Below, in pieces: positions 57,401 to 64,000 of a DNA stretch of 64,000 nt. The DNA is from Tribonema minus (taxonomy: Eukaryota > Sar > Xanthophyceae > Tribonematales > Tribonemataceae), in the NCBI GenBank assembly GCA_017506865.1, contig JAFCMP010000113.1:1054001-1118000 (forward strand), given 5' to 3'. A program made the position numbers and the translations under genes. The notes beneath the pieces were generated by a model. The model was not told where the DNA came from, did not search any database, and saw only the letters and a program-made list of their open reading frames with translations. The stretch's first letter is position 1, and each line of letters begins with the position of its first letter.

Positions 57401-60400
57401 TATTACCATGATTGTTTTACCATCACCGTCACTGTTACTGTATCATTATTACCATCATCATTGTTATGACCGCCACCACTGGTATTGTCTGGATTTTGAC
57501 CACTAATGCTTGCCGGCGTTGCGATGGGTGTCATCTGACATGGTGTTTGCAGATTTGACCCCATGGAGGACATGACCAACATCAGGTATGTACATAGAGT
57601 ATGCATATGTGAGAGTGTACCTTTACTTAAATCTTGAACAATTGTGCAGCCTGGTGTGGCTCGCTTTGCCACAAGTCATGGCTTGCAGTTCGCTTGCGGC
57701 TTGCAGTGCCCAGTCGTGCGCACTGAACGGTGAACTGTGCTCTGTGTACTGCACCCTGTTACCTCGAAATGTTTGTTTGTCGAATACGGATGTACATGGC
57801 CCTCAGAGCGAGAGTGCAGCATTGCCTTGCGTTCCTATTCCAACTGCAGTATGCATGTCGCTGCACACACAGCTGCCCGCCCGAGAGATGCTGGTTATGA
57901 GCATCCTGCTGACGTGGTGGCATCGCTGGACAGGCTCTTCCCTCGTTTTAAAGTTAAGCTGTTGCTACTTGATGTTGAAGTGCCATGGCGCATCGCTTGA
58001 GGTTAAATTGCCGCCCAAACAGAGCGTGGCGCAGGCAGACCGACCCCTCGTGACGACCCCCCCCCCCCCCCCCTTCCCCCCTTGTGTACCCCTTCTCGTC
58101 AGGTTCATGATGCGCGACACGGCTCCACCAGACGAAGCCAAGGCCGAGACGCAGGTCTTCAAGAAGGTCATGATCAAGCGCTACCAGGCCGGCAAGCGCA
58201 ACCCCATGGAGGCGTACCCGGGCGACCTCCTCTTCTTCATGCGCGTCACGCAGCTGCTGCACGGCCTGGGCTCGCGCCTACACGTCCGCGGTGAGCTGCG
58301 CGTGTGACTCTCCGCTTCTGCTGTTTGTGGCAGCGCTCAATTGCTTCGTGGCTGCGCGTCAGAGGTAGCTGTAGATGCTGCACGGCCTGGGCTCGCGCCT
58401 ATACGTCCGCGGTGAGCCAGCTGCATGTGACTCTCCCTTGTATTTGGATGATGGTGGCAGCGCTCGTTGCTCTGTGGCTGCGCGTCAGAGGCGGATGTAG
58501 TCGCCGCAGCTCCTGGTGATGCTGGAACAACAGAAGTAGTAGTAGTGGTGCAACGAAGAGAGCTGCTGCACGGCCTATGCTCACGCCTCCACGTCCGCGG
58601 TGAGCTGCACGTGTGATCCTCTTCTGCTGATGATTGGTGGCAGCGCTCATTGCGTGCATTCGTTGCCTAACCCTAACCCTAACCCTAACCGCATTCGTTG
58701 CGGCCTGCGGAGAAGAGGTAGATGTAGCGTTGCGGCAGCTCCTGGTTAATGGGGTGGCAGCGCTCAATCTCTTTGCAGGCTGCAAGTGAGATGTGGATGT
58801 AGTGCCGCGGCGCCCCCCTGCTATGCTGGGCAGCAGAGGTAGTAGGATTGGTGCAACGCAGAGAGCTGCTGGGCAACAGAGGTACTATTACATGAGTACT
58901 CACCACGATCGCTTGCAAGTTTGCTGTAATGTAAGGGCTGGCGTTTGGCGCTGCTTCATGTTCAGGTGACGCACTATGCACATGCAGCAGACACCGCAGC
59001 TTTGCGTCAGCAGTAAACCAGGGCTAGGGCTATGCACTGTCACCACAGCTAGGGCTTGGCACCATTTCATGTTTGGGCGATGCACAAATAAAAACACACA
59101 AGTTGCTACCACTTGCACAAAGTTGCCGCTTGCGCCACGTTGACCCCCCCCCCCCTCCCCCCTGATACTGCCCCTAACGCTGCTTGCAGCCAAGTATATG
59201 GACTTCATGGCGCCGGAGGCGCAGCGCGCGCTGCGTGAGTCGGTGCCGCGCGCTGCCTGGGCCTCAGCGCTCATCTACGCCTCCCCCGCGCTGTCCCCCC
59301 TGGAGACCAAGGTCCGAGCGCTGCTGCGCGCGCTGCACGACGAGGGCGAGCTCAACGGCTGCCAGGTGACTGTATTTCGCATGCATGCAAAGAGGAAGTT
59401 TAGGGTCAGGCTTGGCTGCCTCGAGACGCCTTGAAGCACCGCACCGCTCACTAGTGGCCCGCCTTAATGGGCCCAGGCTCTGTGCTGGCCGGATTTCCAT
59501 GTGCTGCTGCGCATGCCTGATGTCACCAGTGTTTTGCCGTCTCGGTGAAAAATAATTATCAATGATCACCTATGAATCATCATGTTTGAAATACTTAACA
59601 GCAAAGGTTATGATGACATGATTAATGATCACAAGCATTCCTCGCGGCTCCGCCAGGTGTGTGTCTTCCGCCACGGCGCGTGCCTCGTGGACACAAGCGC
59701 GGGCGCGCATACATGATTAAACTATTCATACTTTCTAAATAAATTCAATACTCCGCAGCGAACATTATAATACAAGTAATCAATGATACTTTCGTAATAA
59801 TGATTCTTCGCGTTCCCCCCAGGTGTGCGTGTTCCGCCACGGCGCGTGCCTCGTGGACACGTGCGCGGGCGCGCAGGGCCCCATCGTAACACCTGAACTA
59901 CAGTAGAACTAATTTGCTGACCAAACTTCAAAATAATGTTGAACTATAAAGCAAATTTCATGATGACATTAGTAATGACTGTAAATATTCTCCCGCCCCC
60001 CCCCAGGTGTGCGTCTTCCGCCACGGCGCGTGCCTCGTGGACACGTGCGCCGGCGCGCAGGGCCCCATTGACCCGCGCCCCGTCACCCCCGACACCCTCT
60101 TCCCCGCCTTCAGCGTCACCAAGGTCGTCGCCGCCGCGGCGCTGCACGCGCTCATCGACCGCGGCGCGGCAGCGCTCGACACGCCGCTCGCGTCGTTCTG
60201 GCCGGCGTTCGCGAAACGCGGCAAGGGCGCGACGACGCTGCGCCACGTGCTGACGCACGCGACGGGCCTGCAGCACGCGCTGCCGCGCGACGCGAACCTG
60301 CGCGTGCTGTGCGACTGGCGCGCGGTGCTCGCGGCGCTGGAGGACGCGGCCCCCGTTTGGCCGCCGGGCACGCGCAGCGCGTACCACTACTTCAACTTTG

Positions 60401-62919
60401 GCTTCCTCGCCGGCGCGTGCGTGGAGAAGCTCAGGTGAGGTGACAGCTTTTCTTTCGACATCATGTTGCCTTTGCAATGTTGCCTTTGCATCGCTGGGTG
60501 AGATGGCCGTCATTTTTTACCGTGGGTCAGCAGCGGGCTTGCGGTTGGCGTCGAGGGTCAGGATCGCTATGAGGTAGAACTGCTGCGGTACGTACAACAC
60601 CATATGTCTGGCATTGCGCTAATGCTGTGTGCCGTGTAGCACCCGTTGTTGTGTGTGCCGAGAGCGTCCACATTGCCCAGGGACTGCCATCGTCAGGTGC
60701 ACGTGTCAAAGTCTGCACCCTCACGAGAATGTTGTGCACTGACATCAACTTCAACTTCAACATCCTCTGCAGAAGCCTGACGTTACTGCAACCGCATCAC
60801 TGACTATCAGCAGGCGTCACTGTTCACACCACTCTCCATTGACCACATCCATGCTGCGCCTCCTCCGCGCATCACAGCGGCATGCCCTTCGGCGAGTTTG
60901 TGCGCACCGAGATTGCCGCGCCGCTCGGCCTCTCTGCGCACATGTTCATTGGCGGCGTCGCGGCGGCGGGCGTGCCGCGCTCGCGCATCGCCGCCGTCGA
61001 AATGGCCGCGTTCAAAGAGGCGTTCGGCAGCGCGGACCAGGGGGAAATTGGAGATGTGATGAGGGAAGAGGAGGAGGCAGAGGAGGAGGAAGGGGCAGAG
61101 GGGGGTGCGGAGGGGGGTGTTAGGGCCGGCAAAGGGGGCGGCAGGGGGTTCCTTCACCTGATGGCGGAGGCTATCAAGGAGGAGGACCCTCAGGAGGGGG
61201 CTGCGCTGGAGGAACTGGCGGATAAGCTGCGGCGGCGAGAGTACCTGTTGGACCCGAGGTGAGGTGGTGGCAGCGCTCCGCTGGTGCAGCGCGCTTGGCA
61301 GCAGTGGTTATTGTACTGTAGCAGCTGTTGGGGTTACCGTGCTGTGTCACGTGGTGTGCTGTTGCCGCGGCGCACTGCTGCTTAGCAATGTGGCTTCCGC
61401 AAGGGGCGGGGGGGGGTTACCTGCGACTTGCGACTGCTGTGAAGTCGGGCTCAACAAGTACTGACGGTAGGGCACGATTCGCTCAGAGAAACGTTCTTGG
61501 CACTGGCTGTACGCACAGCTTTTTGTTGTGGCAGCGCTCACCATGTGTCACACCGCCATGGCCCTGCAGCCCAACGGCGCTGCTCAGCAAGGCCCAGAAC
61601 CAGGGCACCCCTGTGGACGGGGGGCAGTGCTCAGGTGGCAGCGCTGCAGCAGTGCAGCAGCGCTCCAGCGTCTGGTGGTGGTGCGGCAGTACATGAGTGT
61701 TTTCTGTGGCTACTACGCTCACGCACCAGGTGTCCCCCAGGTATGCCCCCTCCCTGCCCCTCGTCAGGCCCCCTGTAGTAGGGGGGTATATAGAGGTGGA
61801 TTCCCAGGGGCGATGCAGCATTGCTGCGCACGGTCGCACTGCTGATATTCACAAGCAGGGTGCCTTCACGCGTGTCATTGCGCTCGTGTCCCCTGCCTTC
61901 GCTCAGCGCGCACTGCTCAAACGCATATGCAGCAGCGCTCGCAAAACACCCTCACGGCAGCGCTCAACACCCCCACAGCACCGCTCAACACCCTTCGCTG
62001 CTCCACCGCCGCCGCGCGCGCGCGCGTCCTGCCCTCCCAGGATCTTCAATAGCAAGGACGTGCAGGAGGCGTGCATTCCGTCCGCCAACGGCCTCTTCAC
62101 GGCGCGTGCGCTCGCGACGCTCCACAACGACTTCCTACTCTCCCTCGGCGCCGTCGACGCCGCTGCTGCCGCTTCCGATACTTCCGCCTCCACACCCGCG
62201 GCAGCAAATGGAGGACGCCATGCGCATTCCGCCGGCGGCGGCGCAGCGTTTGCAGGCGTGAACGGGACAGCGGCGGCGGCGGCGCAGCGCGGCGGACTGC
62301 TGTCGCGTGAGCGCGTGGAAGAGTTTAGGTCGTACGCGGCGAGCGACTCGAGCGCGATGCACCGGCTGTTTGGCCTGCGCAACCGCATGCGCTACGGCCT
62401 CGGCTGCCAGCTGTTCGGGTTCAAGGAGGAGGGGCCGGAGGGGGCGCGCAGGACACGGCTCAGCGGCTTTGGGTGAGCACACCAACTTCACACTTGAAGT
62501 TTGCATGGAACTGTGTACCCATCGAGCGTGAAGTTTGGCATGGGGTCACGGCATCCTCGCGCGTGACCAAGAGGCTCAAAGGGTGGAGCGCACCGCAACA
62601 CTCAAAATTTCAAGATGAATTTTCGGATTGGTAATCTATCTGGGCATGTAGTACAACTTCGCGCTCTCGTACTCACTCACTTACTCACTCCTTTACTGAC
62701 TCACACACTCACTCGGCCGCGCCGCTCTCACACACCCCCTGCGCCAGGCACGTGGGCGTCGGCGGCAGCGCGGCCCTCTGCGACCCCGCCACCGGCGTTA
62801 GTTTCGCCATGACGGTCAACCGCATCCGCCCGGGGCGGCGCGCGACGACGCAGGTGTTTGAGCTAGTCTGCAAGGAGCTGGGCATGGGGGAGCCTGTGCC
62901 GCTGTTTGCCAACTCGTAG
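50851..62919 (+). CDS. SCP2-FYVE-transmembrane-ABC1 kinase-beta-lactamase fusion protein
   Basis: Twelve exons: 50851-51028, 51326-52665, 53339-53710, 54817-55096, 56650-56845, 57553-57585, 58103-58290, 59190-59365, 60007-60434, 60878-61258, 62041-62472, 62748-62919. All phases agree; 4,176 bases, 1,391 residues. Order: SCP2-like domain (about 1-115), FYVE finger (about 145-200), coiled coil (240-274), hydrophobic segments (about 275-300 and 427-448), ABC1/ADCK kinase (about 470-850) and a class C-like beta-lactamase fold (about 900-1391). The kinase-hydrolase half corresponds to plant At5g24810-type proteins, down to WADPQYNFKPI, KELDFNFEADN and IPSANG. The SCP2-FYVE half is not part of that plant protein. 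It is likely a membrane-anchored, lipid-linked enzyme; its substrate is unknown. Acceptor choice for exon 2 (51326 or 51340) matters; only 51326 keeps phase with the exon 1 donor. Confidence 0.85.
51580..51760 (+). other. FYVE zinc finger
   Basis: All signatures are present: WQAD (the WxxD motif), paired cysteines CSVC, the basic RRRHHCRVCG patch that binds phosphatidylinositol 3-phosphate, then CCASC and the closing GARCCDAC. It should direct the protein to PI3P-rich endosomal or autophagic membranes. It lies in the same uninterrupted exon as the start of the ABC1 domain, so the fusion does not depend on splice prediction. Confidence 0.9.
51960..52520 (+). other. Hydrophobic and Ala-rich membrane region
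   Basis: A 25-30 residue apolar segment (ALLIGVLTLTYFALAHLLAA) follows a basic coiled coil. An Ala-rich stretch with a small Cys-containing loop follows, then a second apolar segment (YWALMLVAALALAAHQAL). Two membrane spans would put kinase and FYVE on the same side. Part of the Ala tract is GCG/GCC repeat expansion. Confidence 0.6.
53780..54090 (+). repeat. Donor-side echoes of exon 3 (3 copies)
   Basis: TACAACTTCAAGCCCATCTG and the rest of the donor edge recur at about 53786-53832, 53940-53985 (decayed) and 54052-54090 (more decayed), each near TTAGGG-like runs. Confidence 0.85.
55180..55920 (+). repeat. Ladder of about six donor-side echoes of exon 4
   Basis: The real edge GACCCGCACCCCG|GTACGT (donor after 55096) recurs near 55202, 55332, 55492, then as weaker copies near 55708, 55790 and 55885. 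The first two keep CACCCCGGTACGT or CATCCCGGTACGT, and the third keeps the GTACGT donor. Confidence 0.88.
56145..56220 (+). repeat. Acceptor-side echo of exon 5
   Basis: Contains TTGCAGGCAACATT and ATTGAGACGTTT, matching the acceptor and first codons of exon 5 (GCAGGCAACATTCTCATCGA at 56646). It lies about 470 bases upstream. Confidence 0.75.
58368..58612 (+). repeat. Donor-side echoes of exon 7 (2 copies)
   Basis: CTGCACGGCCTGGGCTCGCG with the donor CCGCGGTGAGC recurs at 58375-58416 and, with substitutions, at 58562-58605; the real edge is 58255-58296. Confidence 0.85.
59190..62919 (+). other. Serine beta-lactamase-like (class C fold) domain
   Basis: Exon 9 has the nucleophile motif SVTK (Ser about 957, Lys about 960) after PVTPDTLFPAF, then LTHATGLQ and YHYFNFG (a Y-x-N motif). 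Exon 10 opens GMPFGEF. Exon 11 has IPSANGLFTARALA. The last exon has GHVGVGGSAALCDP, the H-x-G third motif. The triad is complete, so hydrolase or esterase activity is possible; eukaryotic members are not antibiotic resistance enzymes. Exon 10 carries a Glu-rich insert near 61065-61130 and exon 11 an Ala/Gly-rich insert. Confidence 0.87.
59650..59885 (+). repeat. Two acceptor-side echoes of exon 9 resembling cassette exons
   Basis: GCCAGGTGTGTGTCTTCCGC (from 59655) and the equivalent GTGTGCGTGTTCCGCCACGG copy (from 59822) repeat the acceptor and first 55-65 bases of exon 9 (60007) almost exactly. The second copy runs into GGCCCCATC|GTAACA, a weak donor-like site. Confidence 0.85.
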
Positions 62920-62934
62920 TAGCTGCGCTGAGCA

Positions 62935-63080
62935 CGTACAGTACATGTGCTGCAGCAGACGCACAGCTAACTCATAGTAGCTGCGCTGAACGCGTACTAT
63001 GTACGCGGGGGCGGGTGGGCGTGTGCTGCAGCGGATGCTCAGCTTACTCAGCCAACTCAACAAACTGCGCTGAATGTGAC
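62935..63080 (+). repeat. Echoes of the stop-codon region
   Basis: CTCGTAGTAGCTGCGCTGA at 62913-62931 is copied as CTCATAGTAGCTGCGCTGA near 62973 and in weaker form near 63050-63073, so the duplication process is not limited to introns. Confidence 0.7.
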
Positions 63081-63764
63081 GCTGGCGCGTGCTGCGGCGT
63101 GTGGTTAACGCTCAGCATGGGACGCCACGCGGCGCGCTGCTGCGACGCTGTGAGGCATTCGCGCAAACGCACGGCAACGCTGTGGTGGCACGTGCTGCAG
63201 CGCTCAGCATAGCCCCCCCCCCCCCCCCCCCCGTGACAGCGCTCGCCGCTGCTGCAGCTGCGAAGCTGCCCCTGGGGCACAGTGCCACGGGCGCAGGTGC
63301 TGTCGTCCGCTTCTGTGCCAAGGCGAACAGTGCTTGCGGCGCGAATGTGGTGGCTGCAGCCTCTGGAGCTTCAAGTTCGGGGCACCACTTCGCGAGTGAC
63401 CCCCTAGCACCACTTGGTAGTTGACAGTCATCTGTACATGATTCACCATACCGGCAACTTCGCTGATGCAAAGGGTGAGCACTGTTACCAACAGCTGCAG
63501 ACAGGGCTTCACCGGTTTGTACCATGCCCCGGCTGTCATTCCCCCACAGCTGCGTGGTACAATGAGAGTGTTTTGGCAGTTTGAATGCCAGAGTAAGGTT
63601 GCCGATAGGGCTCAAGGTGGCGGTGTGGCAATTGCGCAGCTGTAGCCCTTTTGGCCAAGCAGGCAAGGAGCGCGCGCGGTCATCTCCTGCGCCCTTGTGG
63701 TGGCCATCAACATTTTGCCGTGCCTGATGGCATAGGTGTACTGCATCCGGGTGTGGGAGTGTGT

Positions 63765-63795
63765 AGGGTTAGGGTTAGGGTTAGGGTTAGGGTTT
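63765..63795. repeat. Interstitial (TTAGGG)n, about five units
   Basis: One of the longest uninterrupted telomere-like runs in the window; unique sequence continues on both sides, so it is not a chromosome end here. Confidence 0.9.
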
Positions 63796-64000
63796 GTACA
63801 TGCGGGGGATGTACAGTGAACGATTCAGACAACAATCATGGCCTGCTCACATGGCCCTGCGTAGCAGGGCATTCAAGTGTCACCACTGAATATACCACTG
63901 TTCCTTATAGATGGGATCACCAAGACCGTGGGCTTCATCGCATGTTGTTAATGGCATTCAATGGCATAATTGGTTGCCCATGCTTGTTAAGGCGTGTTCT

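Larger units (their letters stand above)
52590..58290 (+). other. ABC1/ADCK/UbiB atypical kinase domain
   Basis: Exon 2 ends LRLKGLWVK and exon 3 opens FGQFASSRGD, making the ABC1 KxGQ motif. The Ala-rich nucleotide loop is LASASVAQVHRGTL, followed by the catalytic lysine in IVVK. Exon 4 has KELDFNFEADN and FNGDPHPG, completed by N of exon 5. The metal-binding motif is LLDWG, with Trp in place of the usual Phe. Exons 6-7 hold the C-terminal extension seen in the plant homologue (RDTAPPDEAKAE, PGDLLFFMRVTQLLHGL). UbiB-family kinases support lipid or quinone metabolism in mitochondria and plastids. Confidence 0.88.
62920..64000. other. 3' flanking region without a supported gene
   Basis: Contains the stop-region echoes, a C-run near 63207-63230, and a (TTAGGG) run of about five units at 63765-63795. 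Short open frames have no family signature. AATAAA was not found close to the stop codon. Confidence 0.5.

Noticed and set aside
59190-62919. Bacterial beta-lactamase gene acquired recently
   Set aside because: The domain is split by five introns, joined in phase to the ABC1 kinase as in plants, and has the base composition of its neighbours.

Overview
This is nuclear DNA from a eukaryote, most likely a flagellated green alga. It holds an axonemal dynein gene (so motile cilia). It also holds a CCR4 deadenylase with the MYND-like N-terminus and extra N-terminal domain of plant CCR4, and an ABC1-kinase/beta-lactamase protein of the plant At5g24810 type. Coding DNA is very GC-rich, multi-exon genes carry many introns of a few hundred bases, and short TTAGGG-like runs are scattered through those introns. 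A prasinophyte-grade alga would fit, but the species cannot be read from the sequence.

Layout, left to right. From 1 to 34443 (minus): an inner-arm axonemal dynein heavy chain resembling DNAH2/DHC10. I placed 33 consecutive exons; all splice phases agree and they sum to exactly 3,349 codons, from the start methionine to the first stalk helix. The rest of the motor lies beyond the left edge. From 34997 to 35350 (plus): a small intronless Hva1/DUF2945 TUDOR-like protein, divergent from the dynein gene. From about 37.0 to at least 46.8 kb (minus): a CCR4-type poly(A) deadenylase (11 exons placed; first and last coding exons not settled). From 48213 to 50432 (minus): intronless NOL10/Enp2, a ribosome-biogenesis WD40 protein. 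From 50851 to 62919 (plus): a 12-exon gene for a 1,391-residue protein joining an SCP2-like sterol-carrier domain, a FYVE zinc finger, membrane segments, an ABC1/ADCK kinase and a serine beta-lactamase-like domain. It is head-to-head with NOL10. From 62920 to 64000 no gene is seen.

Two genome-scale patterns stand out. (1) Most introns carry one to six decayed tandem copies of the neighbouring exon edge together with its splice site ('exon-edge echoes'), on the donor side, the acceptor side or both. (2) Telomere-like hexamers in introns have a polarity: in the sense of the transcript, GGGTTA-type runs lie mostly toward the donor and CCCTAA-type runs mostly toward the acceptor, in genes on both strands. 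Poly-C tracts in front of acceptors, three GC-AG introns, a 33-base exon and a fold-back element add to an unusual splicing landscape.

The genes do not form a pathway: ciliary motility (dynein), mRNA turnover (CCR4), ribosome assembly (NOL10) and a membrane/lipid-linked kinase-hydrolase. Their order suggests only shared divergent promoters (dynein/Hva1 and NOL10/SCP2-FYVE-ABC1).
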